A stretch of DNA of 42,599 nt from Psychromonas hadalis ATCC BAA-638. Its GTDB lineage: Bacteria > Pseudomonadota > Gammaproteobacteria > Enterobacterales > Psychromonadaceae. Location of the stretch: positions 1 through 42,599 of the forward strand of contig NZ_ATUO01000010.1 of assembly GCF_000420245.1 (NCBI RefSeq), written 5' to 3'. Shown here one piece after another: positions 25,912 through 34,271 of the stretch. Position 1 is the stretch's first letter. Every line of letters starts with the position of its first letter. The translations under genes and the position numbers were made by a program. The notes beneath the pieces are model-generated. The model did not search any database. It had not been told where the DNA came from and saw only the letters and a list, made by a program, of their open reading frames with translations.

Positions 25912-26908
25912 GACTCATCTCCGCTAATTTATTTACTAATTGTAATGGTTTGCCACTGTTCATTGCTGTCAATGCCATATTTGTACCTGCTTTAAAATCG
26001 TCAGCTAAGCCATTTAAGACCAATAAGGCTGAGGTATTTATGGCGACCGCTGCTTGCTGTGCATCGGTGCCTTTACCTTGTAGTATTTTCTCGGTGATGA
26101 TTTTATTATCGGAAGGCGTGCCACCAAAAATAGATTCAATCGGATACGTTTTAACACCAAAATCAGCAGGTGTTAAGGTGTATTCTTTAATTTGACCATT
26201 CACTAATTCCGCAACTTGTGTCTCGCCATGCAGGGCGACTTCATCAAGGCCACTACCAAAGACGACCATCACACGTTCCATACCGAGTTGCTGCTGAACT
26301 TGTGCAATCGGCTTGAGTAGCTCAGATGCGTAAACACCCATTAATTCAAATTTGGGACGTGCAGGGTTTATCAGCGGACCTAACAGGTTGAAAATAGAAC
26401 GGGTTTTCAGTGCCGCACGCACAGGCGCCGCAAAACGCATACCTGCATGATAAGCGGGCGCAAAAATGAAACAGATATTGAGTTCATCTAAACATCGTCG
26501 AGCAACCTCAGCCGACATCTCAAGATTTACTCCAAAGGCGGCTAATAAGTCCGATGATCCTGATTTACTCGATACACTGCGGCTACCATGTTTACATACT
26601 TTTAAGCCACAACTGGCCGCTACAATGGCACTGGCTGTGGAGATATTAATAGTGCCAATGCCATCCCCCCCTGTACCCACAATATCGGTAAACGGATAAT
26701 CAGGTCGTGGAAAGGGTTTTGCTTGCGCAAGCAGGGCGTTAGCGGCCCCTGTTATTTCATCAATGGTTTCACCGCGCATTTTTAAGGCGGTGATTGCTGA
26801 AGATAAGACGATAGGGTCTACTTCGCCTTTAACCACTTGTTCAAAAAAAGTTTGGCTCTGCTCAATGCTGAGGGATTTTCCTTGATATAACTGTTCTAAA
26901 ATATCCAT
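25904..26908 (-). CDS. trpD: Anthranilate phosphoribosyltransferase
   Basis: Transfers phosphoribosyl from PRPP to anthranilate. At 334 aa it is a stand-alone TrpD, not fused to the TrpG glutaminase as in E. coli. Motifs are DIVGTGGDGIGTINIST near residues 75-91 (the PRPP-binding GTGGD), KHGSRSVSSKSGSSDLL near 107-123, the anthranilate-binding region FIFAPAYHAGMR near 151, and RSIFNLLGPLINPA near 168. It starts next to the trpG stop with no spacer and overlaps trpCF downstream. Confidence 0.98.
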   Translation of the reverse strand: MDILEQLYQGKSLSIEQSQTFFEQVVKGEVDPIVLSSAITALKMRGETIDEITGAANALLAQAKPFPRPDYPFTDIVGTGGDGIGTINISTASAIVAASCGLKVCKHGSRSVSSKSGSSDLLAAFGVNLEMSAEVARRCLDELNICFIFAPAYHAGMRFAAPVRAALKTRSIFNLLGPLINPARPKFELMGVYASELLKPIAQVQQQLGMERVMVVFGSGLDEVALHGETQVAELVNGQIKEYTLTPADFGVKTYPIESIFGGTPSDNKIITEKILQGKGTDAQQAAVAINTSALLVLNGLADDFKAGTNMALTAMNSGKPLQLVNKLAEMSHA

Positions 26909-27517
26909 TTAGCTTGCTTCCAAATTAGTCACAAAATTTAAACTGTTTTCCAGTAGGTTTGCACCTTCACAGGTTAAGATTGATTCAGGGTGAAATTGAA
27001 ACCCGATCACCCGCTCTGCTTGGTTGTAAACAGCCATACACATGCCGTTAAAATCAGCGACCACTTCTAAGGACTCAGGAATCGTTGTGCCGACCAGTGA
27101 GTGATAACGTGCCACTGAAAGTGGCTGACTTAACCCACTGAACATGCGATCGCCACAATGGTTAATCAAAGATGATTTACCGTGCATTATCTCATCTGCG
27201 CCACCCACTGTGCCACCATACTGTTCAATTAAGGCTTGATGGCCTAAACAGATACCGATCATTGGAATTTGACCACGGCAAAGTCCGATAAGCTCAATCA
27301 AGCAACCTGCTTTACTGGGAACGCCAGGGCCGGGAGATAAAATGAGCACCACATCGTTTGCACAGGCATCAATATGTGCTTTAATTTGGCTTGCCGATTG
27401 GTTATTACGGTAGATTTTAACCGGGTAACCAAGGGCTTTAAATTGATCTACCAAGTTATAAGTAAATGAATCAAAATTATCCAAGAAAAAGAGGGTCGTT
27501 GTTTTAGTCTCTGTCAT
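26909..27517 (-). CDS. trpG: Anthranilate synthase component II (glutaminase)
   Basis: Class I glutamine amidotransferase subunit that passes ammonia to TrpE. The protein is 202 aa. It has LDNFDSFTYNLVDQ near the start, ILSPGPGVPSKAG near 59, the nucleophile Cys in GICLGHQALIEQYGG near 93-96, and the catalytic His-Pro-Glu of FQFHPESILT near 174-177. It is separate from trpD, as in Vibrio and Shewanella relatives. Only two bases lie between the trpE stop and its ATG. Confidence 0.98.
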   Translation of the reverse strand: MTETKTTTLFFLDNFDSFTYNLVDQFKALGYPVKIYRNNQSASQIKAHIDACANDVVLILSPGPGVPSKAGCLIELIGLCRGQIPMIGICLGHQALIEQYGGTVGGADEIMHGKSSLINHCGDRMFSGLSQPLSVARYHSLVGTTIPESLEVVADFNGMCMAVYNQAERVIGFQFHPESILTCEGANLLENSLNFVTNLEAS

Positions 27518-27519
27518 GC

Positions 27520-29109
27520 TTATTCGCCTTGAACGTCAGTGAGGGTTGTTCCGTGTGCCAGTGCGATAGCATTTAAAACCGCGGCCGCTTTTTGGCGTGT
27601 TTCGTTGGCTTCTAATTGCGGCACAGAATCAAAAACAACACCTGCGCCCGCTTGTGCATAAGCAATATCGTCTTTCACAAATGCACTGCGAATAACAATA
27701 CAGGTATCCATATCACCGACACCGTTAATATAACCCACTGCACCGCCATAACTACCACGACGTTTTTTCTCTACATCACGTACCAGTTGTGACGCGCGAA
27801 TTTTCGGTGCGCCGACTAACGTGCCCATGTTCATACACGCTTGATAAGCATGCAGTGCGTCTAAATCACTGCGTAACTGACCGACTACACGTGAAACAAG
27901 GTGCATGACATGGCTGTAACGATCAACTTGTAACAGGTCTGCTACATGGCGCGTGCCCGGCTCACTGATACGTGCAACATCGTTACGCGCTAAATCAACG
28001 AGCATTAAGTGTTCTGAGGTTTCTTTTTTATCTAAACGCAGTTCTAATTCTAAACGGCTATCTAAGTCTTTGCTGATACTGCCATCTGTATTAAAGCCTC
28101 GACTACGTGTACCTGCAATCGGGTATATCTCAACTTCGTTATTCTCTTTCGTGTATTTCAATGCACTTTCTGGTGATGCGCCAAAGAGAATAAAATCACT
28201 GTCTTTTAGGTAAAACATATAAGGACTAGGATTCGTTTCTTTGAGTTTTGCATAAGCGGCTAACGGGTTAGGGCAGTGTAGAGAGAAACTACGTGATGGC
28301 ACCACTTGGAAAATATCACCCTTTACAATGTTCTCTTTTAATTGATTAACAATGGCACAATATTCATCATCACTGACATCAACGCTGATTTTACCCGTAA
28401 GTGGAATCAGTTTATTGGCACAAGGGGTAAAGTTACGACAGAGATTTTTAATTTCAGCGAGACGCATCGAGATGCGCACATGGTTTTCATCGCTGTATAA
28501 ACCACCAAAGACAGATCCGAGAATTTCACTTTTCTGAGTTTGATGATCGTGGATCATTAAGGTTTCAGCAACATAAAACAGGTAATCAGGACAACAGTTC
28601 TCGCCATCGGGCACATCACCAATCTCTTCAAAACTGGCAATAAAGTCATAAGCGAATATGCCACCTAAAAATAGTGCTTGTGCATGACTTGAATCTTTTT
28701 TAATTTGATCCACGATAAAACGAATAGCATCGACAGGGGAAGATGATTTTAAGCGGTTATCTTCATCACCACTGCGATCAGATTCTGGGAAAAGCAGTAC
28801 CAATTTACTCGGTGATTGTTGTTTAATCAGTTCGATAGAAAATTTAGGAGTGATAAAGGTGATCAAATCTTTACCATTATCAGTGAGTGCCTCGAGTGTC
28901 ACGGTTAACCCGTTGCAGGTGATTTTTAAACAAGCATCGACGAGCATTAAACTTTTGAGGTGCGCTTTAGAATCAATTTCCGCAGAATCAAACAGCAGGT
29001 GGTTAGCACTGTTGACGCTCATCTTTTTAAATAGGCCCAATGAATCTTGGATATATTCACATTTTTTCTGTAGCGTTTTTAAAAGCCCAATTGGGTGGTG
29101 TGTGTTCAT
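27520..29109 (-). CDS. trpE: Anthranilate synthase component I
   Basis: Converts chorismate and ammonia or glutamine to anthranilate, the first committed step to tryptophan. At 529 aa it is normal. The feedback-binding motif LLFDSAEIDSKAH (about 38-50) keeps the Ser of the LLESA-type site, so inhibition by tryptophan is expected. The chorismate-binding half has VVPSRSFSL, GASPESALKY, IYPIAGTRSRGF, HLMLVDLARNDVARIS, and the Mg2+-binding GAPKIRASQLV. AAAGGA precedes the ATG by 7 bases. It is the first structural gene of the operon and lies behind an attenuator and leader peptide. Confidence 0.99.
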   Translation of the reverse strand: MNTHHPIGLLKTLQKKCEYIQDSLGLFKKMSVNSANHLLFDSAEIDSKAHLKSLMLVDACLKITCNGLTVTLEALTDNGKDLITFITPKFSIELIKQQSPSKLVLLFPESDRSGDEDNRLKSSSPVDAIRFIVDQIKKDSSHAQALFLGGIFAYDFIASFEEIGDVPDGENCCPDYLFYVAETLMIHDHQTQKSEILGSVFGGLYSDENHVRISMRLAEIKNLCRNFTPCANKLIPLTGKISVDVSDDEYCAIVNQLKENIVKGDIFQVVPSRSFSLHCPNPLAAYAKLKETNPSPYMFYLKDSDFILFGASPESALKYTKENNEVEIYPIAGTRSRGFNTDGSISKDLDSRLELELRLDKKETSEHLMLVDLARNDVARISEPGTRHVADLLQVDRYSHVMHLVSRVVGQLRSDLDALHAYQACMNMGTLVGAPKIRASQLVRDVEKKRRGSYGGAVGYINGVGDMDTCIVIRSAFVKDDIAYAQAGAGVVFDSVPQLEANETRQKAAAVLNAIALAHGTTLTDVQGE

Positions 29110-29161
29110 CTTGTGATCCTTTATATATTTAGCTTGGCAAATTTAGTTTGTTTTTTTTTGG

Positions 29162-29212
29162 CTATTTTTGCCATCGCCAAGATAGTTTAAGGATGATGTT
29201 CAATATTCTCAT
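29162..29212 (-). CDS. Possible 16-codon ORF with two Trp codons upstream of trpE
   Basis: Between the attenuator and trpE, an ATG at 29212 opens a 16-codon frame reading MRILNIILKLSWRWQK, with Trp codons at 12 and 14. GTGGAAT lies at fair Shine-Dalgarno distance. CTTGGC in this frame can pair with GCCAAG downstream (about 29127-29132), and TGGC with GCCA at its end, but no U-tract follows. It may be a second, translational control element, a relic of a duplicated leader, or chance. Low confidence. Confidence 0.3.
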   Translation of the reverse strand: MRILNIILKLSWRWQK

Positions 29213-29247
29213 TTTTATTCCACTCTATTTTCTAAACGCCAAAAACC

Positions 29248-29270
29248 AAAAAAGCCCGCAATTTGCGAGC
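29248..29270 (-). terminator. trp attenuator terminator
   Basis: On the minus strand GCTCGCA (29270-29264) and TGCGGGC (29260-29254) form a 7-bp stem around a 3-base loop, followed by six U (29253-29248). The first arm, GCTCGC, can instead pair perfectly with GCGAGC at 29321-29316, just after the leader peptide stop, giving the antiterminator. GCGAGC and its neighbour AATGAG (29315-29310) compete with the protector arm CTCATT (29334-29329) next to the Trp codons. All four attenuation segments are therefore visible. Confidence 0.9.
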
Positions 29271-29321
29271 TTCTTAATTTGGTTTTGGGAAAATATTATA
29301 TACAAAAACCTCATTGCTCGC

Positions 29322-29375
29322 TTAAGAGAATGAGTGCCACCAAGAATCAGTAAGAGTAATTGTATTAAAAATCAT
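29322..29375 (-). CDS. trpL: trp operon leader peptide
   Basis: A 17-codon minus-strand frame reading MIFNTITLTDSWWHSFS, with tandem Trp codons TGG TGG at 29342-29337. It precedes the attenuator, and its stop codon abuts segment 2 of the antiterminator, as needed for ribosome-controlled attenuation: when charged tRNA-Trp is scarce the ribosome stalls at WW, segment 2 pairs with segment 3, and transcription reads on into trpE. The start is less certain because only a weak GGGA lies upstream. Too short to be found by usual ORF cut-offs. Confidence 0.85.
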   Translation of the reverse strand: MIFNTITLTDSWWHSFS

Positions 29376-29393
29376 ATATCATGCGTCCCATAA

Positions 29394-29402
29394 ATTATAG
29401 CA
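29394..29402 (-). promoter_or_regulatory. Probable trp operon promoter (extended -10)
   Basis: On the minus strand TGCTATAAT (29402-29394) is a perfect extended -10 element about 19 bases before the leader ATG, which gives a very short 5' untranslated region starting near 29387. No good -35 hexamer stands 17 bases upstream; a TTGACA at 29434-29429 is too far. No TrpR-type operator (ACTAGT palindrome) was found, so attenuation may be the main control. The 29110-29453 gap is otherwise accounted for by the leader, attenuator and the divergent rnm promoter. Confidence 0.6.
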
Positions 29403-29453
29403 ACCATTTTTTGCGATTCGCGCGCTAATGTCAAGTTGATTCTTAGGATATTC

Positions 29454-30317
29454 ATGTTAATTGATCTTCACTCACACACTACCGCTTCAGATGGTCAATT
29501 AACACCCAGTGAGTTAGTGAACCGTGCTGAAAATCGTCAGGTAAATGTATTAGCCATTACCGATCACGATACCATCGATGGCCTTGCAGAAGCGCAACGC
29601 ACTATTGATGATAACGGATTAAAGTTAACCCTGATTAAGGGCATTGAAGTCACTACTAATTGGCTGAATCATGAGATTCATGTGGTTGGGGTGAATATTG
29701 ACCCTACTAATGTGCAATTATCAAACCTTATCACGTTGCAAAAAGAGAAGCGTGAAATTCGTGCTATTGAGATGGGACGCAGGCTCGCTAAGGCGAACAT
29801 TGAAGGTGTTTATGAAGGCGCGAAAGCACTTGCGGGAGAAGGCGCTATTACGCGTGCTCATTTTGCACGTTATCTGGTTGAACAGGGCGTTGCACCGACG
29901 TTTCAAAAAGTGTTCGATAAATATTTAAGCCGTGGTAATACCGGTTATGTACCCCATAACTGGGTCGATATTGACGAAGCGATTGTTGCCATTCAGCAAG
30001 CGGGTGGACAAGCTATTTTAGCGCACCCAAATCACTACAAGCTCTCAAATAAATGGATGCGTCGTCTGTTTACTGATTTTAAAGCGTTAGGTGGGGATGC
30101 AATGGAAGTGGCGATGGGACAACAATCACCACAAGTGCGACTACAATTAGCGATGTGGAGCGAAGAGTATGGTTTGCTTGCATCACAGGGCAGCGATTTT
30201 CATTTTGTAGGACGCTGGCGTGATTTAGGTAAAGCATTACATCTACCCGAGATCGCTAAACCAATATGGGCAGATTGGCCTATTTATAAAGAATTTAAAG
30301 AGAAACAGCTAACATGA
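29454..30317 (+). CDS. rnm: RNase AM (PHP-domain 5'-3' exonuclease, YciV/TrpH)
   Basis: PHP-family metal-dependent phosphoesterase. The E. coli homologue trims the 5' ends of 5S, 16S and 23S rRNA and degrades short RNAs. The length is 287 aa. Metal-ligand motifs are DLHSHTTASDG at 4-14, ITDHDTIDGL near 35-44, GIEVTT near 66, HVVGVNID near 77, ILAHPNHY near 190 and the C-terminal GSDFH near 250. I chose the ATG at 29454, after TTAGGAT, because the family starts directly with the LIDLHSHT strand; an upstream TTG adds six unrelated residues. It is divergent from trp and overlaps yciO by four bases. Confidence 0.95.
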   Translation: MLIDLHSHTTASDGQLTPSELVNRAENRQVNVLAITDHDTIDGLAEAQRTIDDNGLKLTLIKGIEVTTNWLNHEIHVVGVNIDPTNVQLSNLITLQKEKREIRAIEMGRRLAKANIEGVYEGAKALAGEGAITRAHFARYLVEQGVAPTFQKVFDKYLSRGNTGYVPHNWVDIDEAIVAIQQAGGQAILAHPNHYKLSNKWMRRLFTDFKALGGDAMEVAMGQQSPQVRLQLAMWSEEYGLLASQGSDFHFVGRWRDLGKALHLPEIAKPIWADWPIYKEFKEKQLT

Positions 30318-30934
30318 GTCAATTTTTTTATGTACACCCGGATACCCCACAACTGCGTTTAATGAAACAAGCGGTCGAGATCATCAAAAAAGGGGGGGTG
30401 GTTATCTATCCCACCGATTCAGGTTATGCGTTAGGTTGCTTGATGGAAAATAAACGCGGTTTAGAGCGTATTTGTCAGATTCGTGATTTAGACAAAAAGC
30501 ATAACTTTACCCTTGCATGTCGAGACCTTTCAGAGATTGCAACTTATGCGCGTGTTGATAATCAAGGGTATCGTGCACTGAAAAATAATACACCAGGTGC
30601 GTATACGTTTATTTTTAAGTCAACCAAAGACTTGCCTAAGCGTTTAATGAACCCAACAAAACGCACTATTGGCATTCGTATTCCAGATAATGCCATTGCG
30701 TTAGCACTGCTTGAAGAGTTAGGGGAACCATTAATGACCACTAGCTTAATTTTACCGGGCAAAGACAGTACAGAATTTGATCCTGAAGAGATTCGTGATC
30801 AGTTAGAAAATCAAGTTGATTTGATATTAAACGGGGGTTATTTAGGTGAATCGCCGACTACTGTCATCGATTTTTCTGATGATGAAGCTGTCATCGTGAG
30901 AGAGGGGGCGGGGGATCTCGCCCCATTCCAATAA
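30314..30934 (+). CDS. yciO: YciO, Sua5/YciO/TsaC-family protein
   Basis: A 206-aa paralogue of TsaC/Sua5, the enzymes that form threonylcarbamoyl-AMP for tRNA t6A. YciO itself keeps the fold, and its physiological role is not settled. Family blocks are GGVVIYPTDSGYALGCLMENKRG (about 28-50, RNA/ATP-binding cleft), RDLDKKHNFTLACRDL, PGAYTFIFKSTKDLPKRL near 97, IGIRIPDN and LMTTSLILPG. It overlaps rnm by ATGA, as in E. coli where rnm-yciO are adjacent. Confidence 0.93.
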   Translation: MSQFFYVHPDTPQLRLMKQAVEIIKKGGVVIYPTDSGYALGCLMENKRGLERICQIRDLDKKHNFTLACRDLSEIATYARVDNQGYRALKNNTPGAYTFIFKSTKDLPKRLMNPTKRTIGIRIPDNAIALALLEELGEPLMTTSLILPGKDSTEFDPEEIRDQLENQVDLILNGGYLGESPTTVIDFSDDEAVIVREGAGDLAPFQ

Positions 30935-30998
30935 ATAATAACGCAGGTCATCGTCTAGCTTAACCCTTAGGAATCGTTACACAATAACTTGCGCTAAA

Positions 30999-31041
30999 TT
31001 GTTTTCAAAAAGCCTAAAATGACGGGTTATTTTGAAAACAA
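30999..31041. promoter_or_regulatory. 12-bp perfect inverted repeat in the yciO-rluB gap
   Basis: TTGTTTTCAAAA (30999-31010) and TTTTGAAAACAA (31030-31041) are perfect arms with a 19-base spacer. AT-rich, with no U-tract at the end. It is either a weak transcript-end hairpin for rnm-yciO or a protein-binding site. No gene is seen in the 238-bp gap. Confidence 0.45.
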
Positions 31042-31115
31042 AAGCACAACTAATTTTGAAGCCGATCCTAAGTCATTATTAGACTTTAAATAAGCAATTA
31101 AAATTTTAAAAACGT

Positions 31116-31138
31116 TAACACTTAAAATTTAAGTGTTA
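31116..31138. promoter_or_regulatory. 23-bp perfect palindrome upstream of rluB
   Basis: TAACACTTAAAATTTAAGTGTTA is perfectly self-complementary around one central base. It lies 34 bases before the rluB ATG, in the expected promoter or 5' leader position, so it may be an operator or a leader hairpin. No assignment to a known regulator can be made. Confidence 0.5.
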
Positions 31139-31172
31139 GTTGGCATAATGAGAATTACCCAAGGGAATAATT

Positions 31173-32060
31173 ATGAGTGAAAAATTACAAAAAGTATTAG
31201 CACGATCAGGCAAAGGCTCACGCCGTAAAATGGAAGTGGTCATTGCAGAAGGGCGCGTCAGTGTCGATGGTAAAGTGGTTGGCCTTGGCGAGCGTGTGAC
31301 TGAGGGGCAGCTTATCCGTCTTGATGGCCATATGGTGAAATATATCACCGAAGAAAATACCGTGTGTCGCGTGCTTGCATATAACAAACCAGAAGGTGAA
31401 GTGTGTACTCGAAGTGATGAAGAGGGGCGTAAAACCGTTTTTGAACGTCTACCACGTTTAAATGGTGCGCGTTGGATCTCAATCGGTCGTTTAGATATCA
31501 ATACCTCTGGTTTATTACTGTTTACTACCGATGGTGAATTCGCCAACCGTATGATGCATCCAAGTCGTGAAGTTGAGCGTGAATATGCCGTGCGTATTTT
31601 TGGTGAAGTGGATGAAGCGATGCTTAACCGTCTGCGCATGGGCGTGAAGTTGGACGATGGTGAAGCTAAATTCCTGTCGATTAAAGAATCTGGTAAAGAA
31701 GCAGGCGGTGAAGGAATTAATCGTTGGTATCACGTAGTATTAACCGAAGGTCGTACGCGTGAAGTGCGCCGTTTATGGGAGAGCCAAGGTGTACAAGTGA
31801 GCCGTTTAATGCGTGTACGTTACGGTCAGTTGCATCTTGATAAGCAATTACCACAAGGTGGTTGGACTGAGCTGAGCCTGAAAGAGGTCAATCACTTCCG
31901 TAAGCTTGTTGAAATGCCAAAAGAGACTGAAAGTAAAGTGCGTGTTGATGAGAATAAAACTAAAAACACTCAAGCACGTATACGTCGCGCGGTGAAAAAA
32001 CATACTAAACATCGTAAAGCGGGCGAACGTCGTCGTAATACGGCACGTACACGTAACTAG
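31173..32060 (+). CDS. rluB: 23S rRNA pseudouridine-2605 synthase RluB
   Basis: Makes pseudouridine 2605 in 23S rRNA. In 295 aa there is an N-terminal S4 RNA-binding domain ([32 protein letters not shown]), then the RsuA-type catalytic domain with the active-site Asp in [17 protein letters not shown] (about 108-124), [28 protein letters not shown], and a basic Arg/Lys-rich C-terminal tail typical of RluB. AAGGGA lies 7 bases before the ATG. In E. coli rluB is also near rnm and yciO. A strong terminator follows. Confidence 0.96.
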   Translation: MSEKLQKVLARSGKGSRRKMEVVIAEGRVSVDGKVVGLGERVTEGQLIRLDGHMVKYITEENTVCRVLAYNKPEGEVCTRSDEEGRKTVFERLPRLNGARWISIGRLDINTSGLLLFTTDGEFANRMMHPSREVEREYAVRIFGEVDEAMLNRLRMGVKLDDGEAKFLSIKESGKEAGGEGINRWYHVVLTEGRTREVRRLWESQGVQVSRLMRVRYGQLHLDKQLPQGGWTELSLKEVNHFRKLVEMPKETESKVRVDENKTKNTQARIRRAVKKHTKHRKAGERRRNTARTRN

Positions 32061-32067
32061 CACCTCA

Positions 32068-32101
32068 AATGGCTGATAAATTATTTATCGGCCATTTTTT
32101 T
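32068..32101 (+). terminator. Intrinsic terminator after rluB
   Basis: AAATGGCTGATAAAT and ATTTATCGGCCATTT form a long stem with one G-U or mismatch position, followed by a run of seven T, directly after the rluB stop. It separates rluB from murQ. Confidence 0.85.
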
Positions 32102-32139
32102 ATCCTATCTCCAAAAAACCGCCTCCGTTAGGATCAGCA

Positions 32140-33036
32140 ATGAAAATTGATTTAACAAAATTAGTCACAGAAAGTCGTAATCCCCATTCAGAAAAAATCG
32201 ACACATTATCAACCTTTGAGATGTTAAAGCTGATTAATGATGAAGATAAAAAAGTGGCGATTGCGGTAGAGAAAACACTGCCTGACATTACTCTTGTTGT
32301 TGATGCGGTGGTCAACGCTTTTCAAAATCAGGGGCGTTTAATTTATATCGGCGCGGGTACCTCTGGTCGTTTAGGTATTTTAGATGCCAGTGAATGCCCG
32401 CCTACTTATGGATCGAAACCTGAGCTGGTCATTGGCTTAATTGCGGGGGGTAATAAAGCGATTTTAAGTGCCGTTGAAAATGCAGAAGATAACCGAGAGT
32501 TGGCTGTGGCAGATTTGCAAGCACTGTCATTTAATCAAAATGATTTGTTAGTGGGTATTGCCGCCAGTGGTCGCACTCCTTATGTCTTAGGTGCGATGGA
32601 GTATGCACTCTCTTTAGGGGCGACAGTTGCGAGTGTAAGCTGCAATCCACAAAGTCCAATGACTGAGCTTGCAAGCATTGCTATCACACCCATTGTAGGG
32701 CCTGAAGTGGTGACAGGATCTTCACGCATGAAAGCGGGAACAGCGCAAAAACTGGTGTTAAATATGATCACCTCGGGCGCAATGATCAAAATGGGTAAAG
32801 TGTTTGGCAATTTAATGGTGGATGTTGAAGCGACCAACGCAAAGTTAGTACAACGCCAAAAAAATATTGTCGTAGAGGCAACTGATTGCTCGTTCGAGGA
32901 TGCTGAACAAGCATTAAGCGCTTGTGAGTTTCATTGTAAAACCGCGATTGTGATGATTTTACTGGATATTGATGCGCTGAGTGCTAAGCAGAAACTTAAT
33001 AACAGTGGTGGGTTTATTCGCCAAACATTGAGCTGA
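32140..33036 (+). CDS. murQ: N-acetylmuramic acid 6-phosphate etherase
   Basis: Cleaves the lactyl ether of MurNAc-6-phosphate to GlcNAc-6-phosphate in peptidoglycan recycling. The protein is 298 aa. The SIS-type sugar-phosphate fold is shown by [24 protein letters not shown] (about 69-92, holding the catalytic Glu), [14 protein letters not shown] near 147, and [15 protein letters not shown] near 190. [10 protein letters not shown] is also typical. A TAGGA site precedes the ATG. It stands alone between two terminators; no murP or anmK partner is in the window. Confidence 0.97.
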   Translation: MKIDLTKLVTESRNPHSEKIDTLSTFEMLKLINDEDKKVAIAVEKTLPDITLVVDAVVNAFQNQGRLIYIGAGTSGRLGILDASECPPTYGSKPELVIGLIAGGNKAILSAVENAEDNRELAVADLQALSFNQNDLLVGIAASGRTPYVLGAMEYALSLGATVASVSCNPQSPMTELASIAITPIVGPEVVTGSSRMKAGTAQKLVLNMITSGAMIKMGKVFGNLMVDVEATNAKLVQRQKNIVVEATDCSFEDAEQALSACEFHCKTAIVMILLDIDALSAKQKLNNSGGFIRQTLS

Positions 33037-33067
33037 AAATCCAACCTCATTGACGTTGGATTTTTAT
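33036..33067 (+). terminator. Terminator between murQ and ppiA
   Basis: AAATCCAAC (33037-33045) and GTTGGATTT (33055-33063) form a 9-bp perfect stem with a 9-base loop and a TTTTT end. A-run and T-run flanks let it act in both directions between the convergent genes murQ and ppiA. Confidence 0.85.
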
Positions 33068-33078
33068 TAGCGAGGAAA

Positions 33079-33633
33079 CTACTTCATCTCTCTATCAAGT
33101 AACTTAATGCTATTAATAATTACTGGTTGCACAGGTTTATCTTGGCTTGCTGTTTTTACTTTTGCAATTTTATCAACCACATCCATGCCTAATGTCACTT
33201 CCCCAAAGACTGTATAGCCCCAGTTGCCACCTTTAGCATCTAAAAATGCATTGTCTTTATGATTAATAAAGAATTGGCGTGATGCGGAGTGCGGGTTAGC
33301 GGTACGTGCCATGGCGAGTGTGCCACGCTCGTTGCTTAATCCATTACGAGATTCATTTTCAACAGGGGGCAAGGTTGACACTTTGTTGCCTGTTTTCGCT
33401 GAGAATCCACCTCCTTGAATCATAAATCCGTTGATCACACGATGAAAAGTGGTTTTTTTGTAACCATCTTTTTGTACATAAGCTAAAAAATTTGCCACTG
33501 TTTTGGGTGCTTCATCAGGAAACAGTTCAATGATGATCTGGCCCTTTGATGTTTCCATGACTACCGTTGGGTTTTCTGCTGCAAACAGGTTGAAGCTTGC
33601 TATTAACATAAAGAGAGATAAAAAAGTTTTCAT
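33079..33633 (-). CDS. ppiA: Periplasmic cyclophilin-type peptidyl-prolyl isomerase
   Basis: Cyclophilin-class prolyl isomerase exported to the periplasm. The 184 aa begin with a signal peptide (residues 1-19, ending FAA before ENPTV). Cyclophilin motifs are IIIELFPDEAPKTVANFL, FHRVINGFMIQGGGF (catalytic His-Arg near 62), GTLAMARTANPHSASRQFFIN and FGEVTLGMDVVDKI. Close to E. coli PpiA. It lies 47 bases after a lipoprotein gene and may be cotranscribed with it. Confidence 0.93.
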   Translation of the reverse strand: MKTFLSLFMLIASFNLFAAENPTVVMETSKGQIIIELFPDEAPKTVANFLAYVQKDGYKKTTFHRVINGFMIQGGGFSAKTGNKVSTLPPVENESRNGLSNERGTLAMARTANPHSASRQFFINHKDNAFLDAKGGNWGYTVFGEVTLGMDVVDKIAKVKTASQDKPVQPVIINSIKLLDREMK

Positions 33634-33680
33634 GATTTTTCCTATTGTGTTCCGATATATTGCTGTCTGATACGGGAGAG

Positions 33681-34271
33681 TTAAAGTTGCGCTAGTTTAG
33701 CGTTAAGCTCAGGATCTTGAACTATTTGATCCAATAGTTGTGATAACTGTGTATTTAATTGTGTTGTCAGTGCCTTTATATCGACACTAAAAGGTGCTTT
33801 CTCTTCATAATGAGAGCGGAATGTTTTACTAAAGGTGATTTTATCAGTATTAAGTTGTACTTTTATGACCATATTAATATCAGTTTCATGGCTGAGACTA
33901 CCCTGTTCAACCTCTGCTAATAGTTTAATAAGTTGGATCTCTATCTGTTTGTCATTTTGTTTTTTATTGCTGAGGTGATAGCCCTGTTTTAACCAGTGAC
34001 CGTATAATGTTTTTTCAATGGTTAAACGACTGCTTGTTGATTCATGAATCAGTGTTGCCACTTTATCACCAGAGCTAATGGCGATGAGATAACGTGCATT
34101 ACGCAAATCAATGCTATTTACTGACCAGATTTTTTCACTCTCTATCTTATTAATAGTGATATTTTCATCTAGTTGTGGTGTTAATTTTAAACTCGTTGGT
34201 GTGTTTGCACAGGCGGATAAAAGCAGTATAGGTAATAGTAGGCAGATGCCTTTAATGGTTAAACGCTTCAC
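33681..34271 (-). CDS. YajG-like lipoprotein
   Basis: A 196-aa predicted outer-membrane lipoprotein. The signal peptide ends in the lipobox LLSAC (Cys near residue 21); Ala-Asn after the Cys does not suggest inner-membrane retention. The rest (LKLTPQL, SVNSIDLRNARYLI, LTIEKTLYGHWLKQGY, TQLNTQLSQLLDQI) fits the YajG family by general pattern, a family of unknown role. That assignment is moderate; lipoprotein status is firm. It lies upstream of ppiA on the same strand. Confidence 0.75.
   Translation of the reverse strand: MKRLTIKGICLLLPILLLSACANTPTSLKLTPQLDENITINKIESEKIWSVNSIDLRNARYLIAISSGDKVATLIHESTSSRLTIEKTLYGHWLKQGYHLSNKKQNDKQIEIQLIKLLAEVEQGSLSHETDINMVIKVQLNTDKITFSKTFRSHYEEKAPFSVDIKALTTQLNTQLSQLLDQIVQDPELNAKLAQL

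Noticed and set aside
29429-29434. TTGACA as the -35 of the trp promoter
   Set aside because: It is 29 bases from the TATAAT hexamer, too far for a sigma-70 spacer; the extended -10 explains the promoter better.
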